From the NCBI RefSeq assembly GCF_003065425.1, contig NZ_CP026949.1, positions 2,914,001-2,978,000 of the forward strand: 64,000 nt of DNA, in the 5' to 3' direction. Each line of letters begins with the position of its first letter. Positions within the stretch are counted from its first letter, which is position 1. Below the pieces are notes generated by a model. That model did not search any database and was not told the origin of the DNA. It saw only the letters and a program-made list of their open reading frames with translations. The position numbers were made by a program, and so were the translations under genes. Positions 19,262 through 27,551 of the stretch are shown here, piece after piece. The stretch is from Mycetocola zhujimingii. Its GTDB lineage: Bacteria; Actinomycetota; Actinomycetes; Actinomycetales; Microbacteriaceae.

Positions 19262-19390
19262 TCAGCCCGCAAACGGGCCGAGTAGCTGCTCCTCGATGAC
19301 CCCGGCGGCCACGGGCTCGAACAGCCCCTTCTCTCCGGAGCCGATCACGGCAACCGTCTGGATGGTGGGCACGCGTTCTCCCTGAGTCAT
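19262..19390 (-). CDS. Small 42-residue protein coupled to sugar isomerase
   Basis: The short ORF begins MTQGERVPTIQTVAVIGSGE and ends EEQLLGPFAG. Its ATG overlaps the stop of the upstream isomerase by four bases and has GGAAGGA in front, so it is probably translated. The segment TVAVIGSGEKG resembles a Rossmann-type start, so it could be the stump of a truncated dehydrogenase or a genuine microprotein. I do not recognise a family. Confidence 0.45.
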   Translation of the reverse strand: MTQGERVPTIQTVAVIGSGEKGLFEPVAAGVIEEQLLGPFAG

Positions 19391-20328
19391 TTCGTTCCTT
19401 CCGCGAGGGCGGAGCTGAGTACCTGACGGATGTAGTGCACGTTCTCGGCGATGACGCCGAGCGAGTCTGAGCCGTAGTGCTCGCAGCAGAACGGCCCGGT
19501 GTACCCGACGTCGAGCGCCTGACGGATGACCTTGCGGTAGTTCACATAGCCGTACTTCAGTGGCACCGGCGAGGAGAAGTACGCCCCGGTTGCGGGGTCG
19601 TAGTCGCGCGTGTAGTTCTTGATGTGCCAGAAGTTCGAGTGCGGCAGCACCTTCTCGAACATGGTCTCCCACGGCTCCACATCACGGTGCAGGCGAACGA
19701 GGTTGCCGAGGTCAGGGTTGAGCCCGACCGCGTCATGGTCGACGTCCGCGAGGAAGGCGACTGCCTCGTCCGCGGTGCCGACGTAGGTGTCCTCATACAT
19801 TTCAAGGCTCAGCTGGATGCCCTGGCGAGCGGCGTGGTCGCCCAGTTCACGGACGCGCTCGATCGCGAGTGGGCGGAGAGCCGGGTCATCGTGGTGGCCG
19901 TCTTCGAGCCAGAACCAGATCGCCTTCTGTTGTTCGGGAGTGAGCGGCTGCATGAAGCCGGTGTTCACGACCGTGACGCCGAAACTGGGCGCGATGTCGA
20001 TGAAGCGGTGGGCGTCGCGCAGGTGATCGTCACCGTGCTCGCGATCGACGATCGAGCTGCGCGTCATCGAGATGGACGAGAGGGTGAGCCCCTCGCCATC
20101 GAGCACCCGGCGGAACTCCTCGAGCCGCTCGTCACTGAGTTTGGCGAGAGGCAACCAGGCGTCAGTAGGGTCGATCTGGTCAACGCCGAGCTGCTTGACC
20201 TGCCGCAGCTGGGAAGCCCAGACCGTGGATGGGGCGTCCTGGAGGGGACGCCCGTCTGCTGTGTTACCGAACGACAGCATGTTGGCACCGATCGGCCAGT
20301 TCTCGGCGGTGAGGACTGCGTCAGACAT
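19387..20328 (-). CDS. Sugar phosphate isomerase/epimerase (AP-endonuclease-2-like TIM barrel)
   Basis: The 313-residue protein has the xylose-isomerase-like barrel motifs: LEMYEDTYVGTADEAVAF with a metal-ligand Glu, VGLNPDLGNLVRLH, NFWHIKNYTRD and FCCEHYGSDSLG with the last Glu ligand. It probably isomerises or epimerises a sugar or polyol intermediate using a divalent metal. Two adjacent ATG codons exist at the start; AGGAG sits six bases from the second, which I chose. The stop overlaps the 42-residue ORF. Confidence 0.85.
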   Translation of the reverse strand: MSDAVLTAENWPIGANMLSFGNTADGRPLQDAPSTVWASQLRQVKQLGVDQIDPTDAWLPLAKLSDERLEEFRRVLDGEGLTLSSISMTRSSIVDREHGDDHLRDAHRFIDIAPSFGVTVVNTGFMQPLTPEQQKAIWFWLEDGHHDDPALRPLAIERVRELGDHAARQGIQLSLEMYEDTYVGTADEAVAFLADVDHDAVGLNPDLGNLVRLHRDVEPWETMFEKVLPHSNFWHIKNYTRDYDPATGAYFSSPVPLKYGYVNYRKVIRQALDVGYTGPFCCEHYGSDSLGVIAENVHYIRQVLSSALAEGTK

Positions 20329-20446
20329 CATTGGCTCCTAAGCGGATCAGCACCCCGGAGTGAGGCACGACTAAATCCTATAGGCAAGAGGATATACCGC
20401 GTCAAGGGTGCGGCATCCGAGATGCGCGCCAGCAGCACTACCGAAC

Positions 20447-22153
20447 TCAGAACACCTGCGTCGGAGGCTCGTTCGACCCGGGCTTACTTCGTCGGAAGAA
20501 CCACCCGCGGCCCGCCGGCACGGCAGGGTCGCCGGGGTCGTCGGCATCCAGACCGTAGTGGTCACCGATCCGCTCCATAAACGCCGACCGCCTGGCCTTC
20601 TCCCACGCCTTGTACTCCCGGTTGAACGCGAGCGCAGTGGCCCAGCAGATGAGCAGCATGATGATGCTGAACGGCAGGGCGATGATGATTGCCGCGGTTT
20701 TCAGCGCCTCCAGCCCGCCCGCGAGCAGAAGCGCGATGGCCAGAACGGAGGTGATGACGGCAAAGAACGCGCGAATCCACCGCTTGGGCTCCACGTCCCC
20801 GCCACTCGCGATCATGCTCATGACGAGCGAACCGGAGTCGGCAGAGGTGACGAAGAACACCGCGATGAGGATGATCCCGCCGACCGTGAGTACCGACCCT
20901 GCCGGCAGCTGATCGAACATCGCGAACAGGGCGCCCTCGACGTTGACCACACCGTCGGCGCCAATCAGTCCGCCCGGTCCGTTGAGCTCGGAGTAGAGCG
21001 CCGTCCCGCCGAGCACGCTGAACCACAGGAAGGTCACGAGGGTTGGAACGAGCAGCACACCGGTGACGAACTGTCGCACGGTGCGCCCCCTCGAGATCCG
21101 GGCGATGAAAATGCCAACGAAGGGTGCCCACGAGATCCACCAACCCCAGTAGAACGTGGTCCACGCGGCCTGCCAGGTCTCCCCCGCCTCGCCCGCGAAC
21201 GCACCGACGTTGAACGACAGCCCGATGAAGTTCTGCAGGTACGTACCGATCGACTGCACGAAGTCGCGCAGCAGGAACTGGGTGGGCCCGACGATGAGGA
21301 TGAACAGCACGATCAGCCCGGCGAGCACGAGGTTGATGTTCGACAGCCACTTCATCCCCTTCGCCACACCGGAAAGCACCGAGAAGAGCACGGCACCGGT
21401 GATGATGACGATCAAAACAACATTGATGAAATCGGATGCCGCGATAATCCCGGCGCTTTCCAGCCCGGCGCTGATCTGAACGACGCCGAGTCCGAGCGAG
21501 GTGGCAACGCCGAACAGGGTGCCGACGAGGGCGACGACGTCGATGACGTTGCCCCACCCGCCGCGGACCCGATCGCCCAGCAGAGGTTCGAGCGCCCAGC
21601 GGATCGACACCGGCCGACCCCGCCGGTGGATCGCGTACGCCAGCGCGACCCCGATGACAACGTAGATCGACCAGGCGTGGACGCCCCAGTGGAGGTAGGT
21701 CTGCGACAACGCCGACTGCGCGAGCTGGGCGGGTGTGCCGCTCACGCCCGGGCGGGGGTCGGCGAAGTGGCTGAGCGGCTCGCCCACTCCGTAGAACACG
21801 AGGCCGATGCCCATTCCCGCGGCGAAGAGCAGTGAGAACCACGACCCGAGCGAGAACTCGGGCTCGTCATCTTCCTTGCCGAGCTTGATGTCGCCGTACC
21901 GGCTGAACCCGATCCACAGGCTGAAGATGACGAAGAAAGCGGAGATCAGAACGTAGTACCAGTTGAAGTTGCTGACGATGCTGGCCTGGATGTTCGCGAA
22001 CAGGACCTCGGCGGCATCCGGAAGGAAGATCGCGAAGGCCGCGAAGACGATCACGATCACCGCGGCGGGCCAGAACACCCAGCGCGCGACCCCGGGGGAC
22101 TTCGCTGTGGCGGTTGTCGCTGCGGCGGTTGAGTCGTTCGGATCGGCTGACAT
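20447..22153 (-). CDS. BCCT family transporter (betaine/carnitine/choline type)
   Basis: The 568-residue protein has 12 predicted helices, the glycine stretch GMGIGLVFYGVGEP and the family signature around TTFYWGWWISWAPFVGIFIARISRGRTVRQFV (Trp-rich substrate box). It probably imports glycine betaine or a related compatible solute with sodium ions. The charged C-terminal tail resembles the osmosensing tail of BetP but is short. The start at MSADPND has TATTCT seven bases upstream, so the transcript may be leaderless. Confidence 0.92.
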   Translation of the reverse strand: MSADPNDSTAAATTATAKSPGVARWVFWPAAVIVIVFAAFAIFLPDAAEVLFANIQASIVSNFNWYYVLISAFFVIFSLWIGFSRYGDIKLGKEDDEPEFSLGSWFSLLFAAGMGIGLVFYGVGEPLSHFADPRPGVSGTPAQLAQSALSQTYLHWGVHAWSIYVVIGVALAYAIHRRGRPVSIRWALEPLLGDRVRGGWGNVIDVVALVGTLFGVATSLGLGVVQISAGLESAGIIAASDFINVVLIVIITGAVLFSVLSGVAKGMKWLSNINLVLAGLIVLFILIVGPTQFLLRDFVQSIGTYLQNFIGLSFNVGAFAGEAGETWQAAWTTFYWGWWISWAPFVGIFIARISRGRTVRQFVTGVLLVPTLVTFLWFSVLGGTALYSELNGPGGLIGADGVVNVEGALFAMFDQLPAGSVLTVGGIILIAVFFVTSADSGSLVMSMIASGGDVEPKRWIRAFFAVITSVLAIALLLAGGLEALKTAAIIIALPFSIIMLLICWATALAFNREYKAWEKARRSAFMERIGDHYGLDADDPGDPAVPAGRGWFFRRSKPGSNEPPTQVF

Positions 22154-22252
22154 GCGGCAGAGAATACGTCCGTCGCTGTGGCGCCTATAGAGAGGAAAGA
22201 CTCCCCCTAGCATTATTCTCGCGAGAGCGCAGTTCCGCGCCGGACCCGGGAT

Positions 22253-22403
22253 CGTGCTGCGACGACAGAAACGGTCACAGTTCGCGAGGAACTGCGACCG
22301 TTTGTGGCCGAGCAGAGCGGATGCCGCGTCAGCGGTCGAGCGGACGACGAGCGGATGCCGCGTCAGCGGTCGAGCGGACGACGAGCGGATGCCGCGTCAG
22401 CGG
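22253..22403. repeat. Family A palindrome (locus 2) plus 34-bp tandem repeat
   Basis: At 22253-22315 a family A unit has left arm CGACGACAGAAACGGTC, loop GCGA and right arm GACCGTTTGTGGCCGAGCAG. It is followed by about 2.5 copies of a 34-base direct repeat beginning GCGGATGCCGCGTCAGCGG and ending GCGGACGACGA (22319-22403). The last copy runs into the stop codon of the small export protein gene. There is no coding potential. Confidence 0.75.
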
Positions 22404-22870
22404 AGGAATGTGATGCCGAGCGTCGCAAGTACGCCGAACGCGACACCCCACAGCACGATTGAGATGACCTGCCAGAAGATGACTGCGTTCCTCGATGCCC
22501 CGAATGACACCATCGCGGCCGAGGTGATCTGGCTGGGCAGGAGCGTCTGGCCGAGGAGGCTGACCCCGGCGACGCCATACCGGTCGAAGCGCTCCCGCAG
22601 CTTCGCGCGGCGGGGTGTCTCAGGCTTGGCGGGCTTGCCGTTCCGAACCTTGGATCGGACACCGTGGGCGCTGAACACGAAGATGAGCATCGAGACGACA
22701 TTGCCGACGATCGCGGCGGCAATGGCGATAACAGGCGGGATGCCGGCGAGCACGCCGATGACCGCTCCGAAGTACGACTCGACGAACGGAATCGCAGCGG
22801 CCAGGATCACACCCACCCACTGCAGTACGTCCGGGAGGGAGGAGGTGAAGTCGCGCAGCGCGTCAATCAT
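22397..22870 (-). CDS. Small multidrug export-type membrane protein
   Basis: The 157-residue protein has about four membrane helices (GVILAAAIPFVESYFGAVIGVLAGI, IAIAAAIVGNVVSMLIFVFSAHGV and a C-terminal pair), and the loop RYGVAGVSLLGQTLLPSQITSAAMVSFGAS resembles DedA/small-export proteins annotated as small multidrug efflux proteins in actinobacteria. Evidence for drug export is by name only. The ATG has AAAGG upstream. Its last codons coincide with a copy of the 34-bp tandem repeat. Confidence 0.72.
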   Translation of the reverse strand: MIDALRDFTSSLPDVLQWVGVILAAAIPFVESYFGAVIGVLAGIPPVIAIAAAIVGNVVSMLIFVFSAHGVRSKVRNGKPAKPETPRRAKLRERFDRYGVAGVSLLGQTLLPSQITSAAMVSFGASRNAVIFWQVISIVLWGVAFGVLATLGITFLR

Positions 22871-23028
22871 GGGGTGCCTTTCGTCGAAGCCGTGGTGCTG
22901 TGATGCTGGTTGCGCTCGAATGCCGGAAGACCCGTCAGCCGAGGCGATGACTCCATCCTTCCGGCGCACAACGAGGGCGGTAAGTGTCGTCGCGTCACGG
23001 CATCCGGGGCGGTTTCACACCCGCGACC

Positions 23029-23053
23029 GTGACAAATGTCACTGCTCTACGCT
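23029..23053 (+). promoter_or_regulatory. Palindromic operator and -10 box of the two-component operon
   Basis: GTGACA (23029-23034), AA, TGTCAC (23037-23042) form a 6-bp inverted repeat at the -35 position. TACGCT (23048-23053) is a plausible -10, six bases before the ATG of a 12-codon upstream ORF. NarL/FixJ-type regulators such as DesR bind short palindromes like this one, so autoregulation by the downstream response regulator is likely but inferred. Confidence 0.55.
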
Positions 23054-23059
23054 GAGAGC

Positions 23060-23098
23060 ATGTTTCCCCAGACCGCGCCGAAACGGGCATCGTCGTGA
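23060..23098 (+). CDS. Putative 12-residue leader peptide overlapping the kinase start
   Basis: ATG at 23060 opens a 12-codon ORF (MFPQTAPKRASS) whose TGA overlaps the GTG start of the histidine kinase (GTGA, 23095-23098). The ATG is six bases after a -10-like TACGCT, so it could be translated from a leaderless mRNA. The kinase has no Shine-Dalgarno sequence of its own, so coupling through this short ORF would explain its translation. This is inference from layout. Confidence 0.4.
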   Translation: MFPQTAPKRASS

Positions 23099-24327
23099 CC
23101 GCTCAACGCAGCGCCGCAACCGGGATGCCCGGCGAACCGCAACGCGAACAGCCAGCGCGCAGCGTCCAGACGACGTGGACCTATACGCTCTCGTCGATCA
23201 TCTTCTTCTTCGTCGTTCTCGACGCCATCCTGCTGATCGTCGCGATGGCCAATTATGCGCAGTCGCGCAGTGCGCTTGACGCCATTCTTCTCGCCTTGCT
23301 CATCGTTTCGGCGGTGGTGCAGGTGCGGTACTGCTGGTTCCTCCGCGTCGGGCGCGGTGGCGGGATGCCGCGGGTCGGCTGGACAGTGGCTCTCTTCGCT
23401 CCGCCAGCACTCGCGTGGGTGCTCGGCCTGTTCACTCCCGCTGCAGGGCTCTTCGCGGCGTTCCCGCTGTGGATGGCGGTCAACGCGGTCGCTCCCCTGC
23501 TGCCGGTCACGTCCAGGCGGGCTGTGCTTCCCGCCGGGGGCGTGGTGACGGTTCTGCACCCCGTCCTCGCTTCGATGCTGGGGCATCCGTTCGACACCAC
23601 CGGCATGTCGGGGTCGGGGCTCCTGTACTTCTACGGCGTCCTGCTGCCGCTCATGATTCTCTCGAGTCTCTGGTGGTGGGAGATCGTTGTGACGCTCGAC
23701 CGGCACCGTTCGGCCGCAGCCGAACTCGCCGTGGCCAAGGAGCGGCTTCGGTTCGCCTCCGACCTGCACGACATTCAGGGCCACCACCTGCAGGTGATCG
23801 CGCTCAAGTCGGAGCTCGCCGAGCGCCTGCTCGCGGTCGATCCCGAGGCCGCGCGCGAGCACGTGCACGAGACGCGGATGATCGCGAAGCAGGCGCTCGA
23901 GGAGACCCGATCGCTCGTCGCCGGTTACCGTGAGGTCGACCTCGCCGCCGAGCTCGAGAATGCGCGCGAGGTGCTCACCGCTGCGGGAGCCGACTGCACA
24001 CTGCAGGTCGACGCGCTGCCCGCCGATGCCGAGGTCCGCCGCGTGCTCGCGCTCGTCGTGCGGGAGGCGACCACGAACATCCTGCGCCACAGTGCAGCGA
24101 CGCGGGCCGCCATCCGCCTGACGACGACGGCCGAGAGCGTGACCCTGGAGATCGAGAACAACGAGGCGGCTGTGCCAACGGATGCCGCGGGGCGGGCCGA
24201 CAGCAGCGGTCTGGTTGGCCTCCGTGACCGGGTGTCCGCGTTGAATGGTCGGCTGGAGACCGACGTCGAGAGCGGGCGTTTCTCGTTGCGGGTGGTCGTG
24301 CCAGCGCGGATCGGAGCCAGGGTATGA
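23095..24327 (+). CDS. DesK-like sensor histidine kinase
   Basis: The 410-residue protein has about five N-terminal membrane helices (residues ~30-200), then HisKA_3 LRFASDLHDIQGHHLQVIALK with phosphoacceptor His225, and a HATPase domain with N box EATTNILRHS and SGLVGLRDRVSALNG. The DLHD(I)QGHHLQ motif is that of DesK-type membrane-state sensors. GTG was taken as the start because of its four-base overlap with the short upstream ORF; ATG at 23125 is an alternative. The kinase overlaps the response regulator by four bases. Confidence 0.88.
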   Translation: MTAQRSAATGMPGEPQREQPARSVQTTWTYTLSSIIFFFVVLDAILLIVAMANYAQSRSALDAILLALLIVSAVVQVRYCWFLRVGRGGGMPRVGWTVALFAPPALAWVLGLFTPAAGLFAAFPLWMAVNAVAPLLPVTSRRAVLPAGGVVTVLHPVLASMLGHPFDTTGMSGSGLLYFYGVLLPLMILSSLWWWEIVVTLDRHRSAAAELAVAKERLRFASDLHDIQGHHLQVIALKSELAERLLAVDPEAAREHVHETRMIAKQALEETRSLVAGYREVDLAAELENAREVLTAAGADCTLQVDALPADAEVRRVLALVVREATTNILRHSAATRAAIRLTTTAESVTLEIENNEAAVPTDAAGRADSSGLVGLRDRVSALNGRLETDVESGRFSLRVVVPARIGARV

Positions 24328-24953
24328 CCGACCTGCAAAACGAGCCCCGTGTCATCCGTTTGCTGATCGCGGACGACGAGCACCTCATTCGCGGCGCACT
24401 GAGTGCCCTGCTCAACCTCGAGCCGGACATCGAGGTTGTTGCGAGCGTCGACAACGGGGTGGCGGCCGCCGAGAAAGCGCTCGAGACGAAGCCCGATGTC
24501 TGCCTGCTCGACCTCGAGATGCCCCAGGCGGACGGAATCGAGGCTGCCGCGCGCATCCTCTCGACGGTCGCGACGAAAGTCGTGATCGTGACTCGTCATG
24601 CCAGGCCCGGCGTGTTGCGGCGAGCGCTCGCGGCGCGGGTGTCGGGATTCGTGCCCAAATCGACGCCAGCCGAGGAACTGGCGGACGTCATCCGTGATGT
24701 GGCTGCAGGCAAGCGGTACATCGACCCGGAGATCGCGGCGACGGCGTTGACGGCCGAGCGTTGCCCGCTCACCGATCGCGAGCTCGACGCGCTGCGGTAT
24801 TCGCGGTCGACGATGAGCGTGCAGGAGATCGCCGATCGGCTGCACCTCGCGCCCGGCACCGTGCGCAACTACCTGTCGGCGGCGATGACGAAACTCGATG
24901 CCCGGTCACGGCACGAAGCGGCGGAGGTCGCCTGGCAGCAGGGCTGGATCTAG
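24324..24953 (+). CDS. NarL/FixJ-family response regulator (DesR-like)
   Basis: The 209-residue protein has a receiver domain (LIADDEHLIRGALSAL, phosphoacceptor Asp63 in CLLDLEMP, Lys in FVPKSTPAEEL) and a C-terminal LuxR-type helix-turn-helix (LTDRELDALRYS..SVQEIADRLHLAPGTVRNYLSAAMTKL). It is the cognate regulator of the overlapping kinase. Targets are unknown; the palindrome upstream of the operon is one candidate, and the small export gene on the opposite strand is another. Confidence 0.92.
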   Translation: MTDLQNEPRVIRLLIADDEHLIRGALSALLNLEPDIEVVASVDNGVAAAEKALETKPDVCLLDLEMPQADGIEAAARILSTVATKVVIVTRHARPGVLRRALAARVSGFVPKSTPAEELADVIRDVAAGKRYIDPEIAATALTAERCPLTDRELDALRYSRSTMSVQEIADRLHLAPGTVRNYLSAAMTKLDARSRHEAAEVAWQQGWI

Positions 24954-25013
24954 GGCGCTGGGCGGCCAGGCGCGCTGTCGCTGGGCGCGCGCTGTCGCTG
25001 GGCGCGCTGCCAC

Positions 25014-25110
25014 TGCTCGGCCGGAAACGGACGCTCTTTTCGGGAAACTTCGACCGTTTCTGGCCGAGCAAGGTCGAACAAGGTCGAACAACCGTTTGTG
25101 CCCGAGCAAC
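25014..25110. repeat. Dispersed palindromic repeat family A, locus 3
   Basis: Left arm TGCTCGGCCGGAAACGG and right arm CGACCGTTTCTGGCCGAGCA (25014-25070) enclose CTCTTTTCGGGAAACTT-type sequence. Then come two AGGTCGAACA direct repeats and a second right arm ACCGTTTGTGCCCGAGCAA. It lies between the convergent response-regulator and DUF6434 genes and could act as a transcription-end hairpin. The rest of the 295-base spacer is GC-rich with nothing recognisable. Confidence 0.8.
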
Positions 25111-25248
25111 GAACGGATGCCGCGGCATCGGTCACGCCGGCCGGCGAGTGCATCAGAAGCGGTCGAGAACATCCTGCGCAACTGATGCGCTCGACCGGAA
25201 GTGACGCGTTCGGCGCGGGTGGCGGAGCGATGGGGGTGCAGACAGGCG

Positions 25249-25809
25249 CTATGCCCGGTCGCGCTCATCTACCGGCAGGGCCCGATACTCCCGCCAGGCC
25301 TCGAGGCGTTCTGCACGGCTGCCCTCTGGGTACTCCTCGTGCCAGCGCCGGGTGAACCGATTGAACTCGAACTGCGCGCCGATCTCTTTCGGGCCGGTGT
25401 CGCGGGAGGCGTGCCAGGCGGTCACGGCATCCGTCAGCGTCACGGTTCCATCGGCATTGGCGATGAACTCTCGCATTGCGGCGTCAAAGTGGAAGGCCGG
25501 GCCAATCTCGGCCGCGAACCACTCCCGGAGCACCTGGCTGCACCGCTGCCCGGCGGGAATGACGGTGTCTGAAGTGAGCGGTGGGGCGAGTTGCCGTGTG
25601 GCCTTGCGGACCGGTCGATCTGTCGCTGGAGCCGATGAGCCATCGAGTGACGCGGCGATGCGTTCGGCGAGCTCGTCCTTACCGCCGGACGAACGGATGC
25701 CACGGACGCGCGCAAACGCGACCAGCTCATCCTTCAGCCAGTACCAGCGGCGGAACTCGGTGCCGGTCAGCGCGTCGCTCAGCGGGGGACGTTGGGCGGG
25801 AATGAGCAT
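25249..25809 (-). CDS. SAP-like/DUF6434 domain protein
   Basis: The 186-residue protein begins with RPPLSDALTGTEFRRWYWLKDELVAFARVRGI and GGKDELAERIAASL, a SAP-like helix-extended-helix used by nucleic-acid-binding proteins. A DUF6434-type segment (FHFDAAMREFIANADG, TLTDAVTAWHASRDTG, IGAQFEFNRFTRRW) follows. AAGGAT precedes the ATG. The role is unknown; DNA or RNA binding is plausible from the SAP-like part. A family A repeat lies just upstream of the gene. Confidence 0.78.
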   Translation of the reverse strand: MLIPAQRPPLSDALTGTEFRRWYWLKDELVAFARVRGIRSSGGKDELAERIAASLDGSSAPATDRPVRKATRQLAPPLTSDTVIPAGQRCSQVLREWFAAEIGPAFHFDAAMREFIANADGTVTLTDAVTAWHASRDTGPKEIGAQFEFNRFTRRWHEEYPEGSRAERLEAWREYRALPVDERDRA

Positions 25810-25830
25810 GTGTCGATCCTTCCATCTGTC

Positions 25831-25890
25831 GGTGCTCGGCCAAAAACGGTCGCACTTCTCCAAAAACGACGACCGTTTCTGACCGAGCAA
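25831..25890. repeat. Dispersed palindromic repeat family A, locus 4
   Basis: GGTGCTCGGCCAAAAACGG is the left arm and CGACCGTTTCTGACCGAGCAA the right arm, minus its last base, around CGCACTTCTCCAAAAACGAC. This copy lies in a divergent spacer between the DUF6434 gene and the 2TM-domain gene, so it cannot act only as a terminator. Confidence 0.8.
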
Positions 25891-26077
25891 GTCACGAGCA
25901 GTGCCCGGCGACGACGGTAATGCTCTGCCTCGGTGCCCGACGGGCCTGCCGCTTTGTCGTCGATATGCACCGGGCCTGAGCGCGGCGGGAATGAAATGCC
26001 CACGCTACGAATTGAGGATTCATCATGACCCATCAACGAACCGGATTGGCTGGTCCTCACAGATAGGAGAAATTGAC

Positions 26078-26386
26078 ATGAACGAAGACAATGACATGAA
26101 CGAAGACATCGACATCCGGCGGCAGGCGCGCCGTAACATCGTCGCACGCAGGATATTCACCGCCATCGTCGCGATCTGGGTGATCGCATCGCTGGCGATG
26201 GTCCTCATCTGGACTCTGACCACACCGGACGGATACTTCTGGCCGATCTGGCCGATACTCGGCTGGGCGGTCGCCGTGATCGTGGCGGCAATCGCGGTGT
26301 TCGGTGGGCGTTTGTTCGCCATCCGTGACGCCCGGGTGGAGTCAGAGATGGCGCGACTGTCCGGGACCCCGAACCGCCAGAGCTAA
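26078..26386 (+). CDS. Small 2TM-type membrane protein
   Basis: The 102-residue protein has a charged N-terminus with the duplicated element MNEDNDMNEDIDIRRQ, then two membrane helices (about 28-48 IFTAIVAIWVIASLAMVLIW and 56-78 PIWPILGWAVAVIVAAIAV) and a cytoplasmic tail. This layout matches 2TM domain proteins of unknown function. AGGAGA precedes the ATG. Confidence 0.72.
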   Translation: MNEDNDMNEDIDIRRQARRNIVARRIFTAIVAIWVIASLAMVLIWTLTTPDGYFWPIWPILGWAVAVIVAAIAVFGGRLFAIRDARVESEMARLSGTPNRQS

Positions 26387-26422
26387 ATGCCCGCTACCCG
26401 GAATCCAGGCGCCCACGTTCGA

Positions 26423-26475
26423 CCCTCCCGCCGCAGCTTGAGTGGTGGGAGGGCCGCTGGGCGGCCTCTCACGCC
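26423..26475. terminator. Bidirectional hairpins between convergent genes
   Basis: CCCTCCCGCC (26423-26432) pairs with GGTGGGAGGG (26444-26453), and GGCCGCTGGGCGGCC forms a second stem just after. They lie between the convergent 2TM gene and the next minus-strand gene. No long T tract follows, so termination is probable rather than certain. Confidence 0.5.
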
Positions 26476-27392
26476 GGGCGATTGATCCCGTCGCCATCCC
26501 AGGTCAGGTCGGCGTCGGTGCGGAGTGGCAACACCTCGAGCCCCGGCGTTCGTACGAGTTCGCGGATGAGCGCGGTGGTTCCGGCAACCAGTGTCGAGTC
26601 GAAATCGATCTCGGTGGCGAGCACCCACGCGTGATCATCGGGCCACAGGATGCTGGGCGACTGCGCCCACATGACCTCGCGGACCCACGGCGCCCGATTC
26701 GGCCACGCGGCATCCGCCAGGTCGTTCGCCCCGACCTCGAACAGCACGTAGTGGCGCCCGGTGCCACCGTGCAGATCAAACCGCGGCCCGGACGCGACCT
26801 CTCTCGCCAGCAGCCCGGAACCCGGCTCCGGCTCGAGGCCGGAGCTGGCGGGCAGCCCGTCGCTCCCCGCCAGCGTGAGACTGGCAAATCCGGCCGAACT
26901 CACGAGGCCACCCCAGCCCTCCCAGATCGCCGCGATTCCGGCATCCGGAGTCGATGTGTGACGAGCGAGAACCGCGGATGCCGCCGCGAGCGACACAGCA
27001 TCAAGACAGCCCAGACTGGTGGGGCCATAGCGCCAGCCATCGGGGGACATGACGCTGTCGGCATCCCCGTCGTCGCGGCGCACGAGGCGTGCGTATTGCG
27101 CTTCAGCGTGCATGGTTGTGCCGAATGATTCGGCAACCTGGGACCAGGTGGCACGCTCGGTCTCGAGTGATCCCGCGATGTCGGCGCCGTCGGCAAAGTA
27201 GGTCGACCCGGTAACGCCCAGCCAGGTCTTCGTGGCACGCGGCCGATCACGCTCGACGGGATGGAACACGCGCGCGTACGCCTCAAAGCCGCGCGGGACG
27301 ATCGACAGGATGCTGCCCCATGACTCGACCTCCACCGAGCGAAGCCATTCCCCCCGCGGCACATCCGCCACCCATTCGAATCGCTCTGCCAT
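26469..27392 (-). CDS. Conserved hypothetical protein (307 aa)
   Basis: I do not recognise a named family. The soluble 307-residue protein opens MAERFEWVADVPRGEWLRSVE, includes IVPRGFEAYARVFHPV, a central Ala-rich part and ILWPDDHAWVLATEIDFDSTLVAG near the end. It lacks signal peptide and membrane helices. The start at 27392 is preceded by GAGGATAGGG. It is separated from the divergent gene at 27552 by a family A repeat. The sequence looks like a structured cytoplasmic protein with normal codon use. Confidence 0.7.
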   Translation of the reverse strand: MAERFEWVADVPRGEWLRSVEVESWGSILSIVPRGFEAYARVFHPVERDRPRATKTWLGVTGSTYFADGADIAGSLETERATWSQVAESFGTTMHAEAQYARLVRRDDGDADSVMSPDGWRYGPTSLGCLDAVSLAAASAVLARHTSTPDAGIAAIWEGWGGLVSSAGFASLTLAGSDGLPASSGLEPEPGSGLLAREVASGPRFDLHGGTGRHYVLFEVGANDLADAAWPNRAPWVREVMWAQSPSILWPDDHAWVLATEIDFDSTLVAGTTALIRELVRTPGLEVLPLRTDADLTWDGDGINRPA

Positions 27393-27418
27393 GCGCCCTA
27401 TCCTCACCCATGCGGGAG

Positions 27419-27510
27419 CCGTGCTCGGCCGGAAATGGTCGCTGTTTCTGAGAAACTCCGACCGTTTTCGTCCGAGCAGAGGAAGAACAACCGTTTGTAG
27501 CCCCGTTCGC
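27419..27510. repeat. Dispersed palindromic repeat family A, locus 5
   Basis: Left arm GTGCTCGGCCGGAAATGGTC and right arm GACCGTTTTCGTCCGAGCAG enclose GCTGTTTCTGAGAAACTC, itself with an inner GTTTCT/AGAAAC stem. A further partial right arm (AACAACCGTTTGTAGCCC) follows. The copy is in a divergent spacer between 27392 and 27552. Confidence 0.78.
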
Positions 27511-27551
27511 GCGGTTTTCCGACGACGCATGCATGCCGTATGGTCGGACCC

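Noticed and set aside
20408-21835. A 475-codon plus-strand frame opposite the BCCT transporter
   Set aside because: It is Asp/Arg/His-rich antisense sequence of the transporter gene with no start signal or homology.
22319-22403. Short CRISPR-like direct repeats
   Set aside because: The copies are contiguous without spacers and extend into a gene end.
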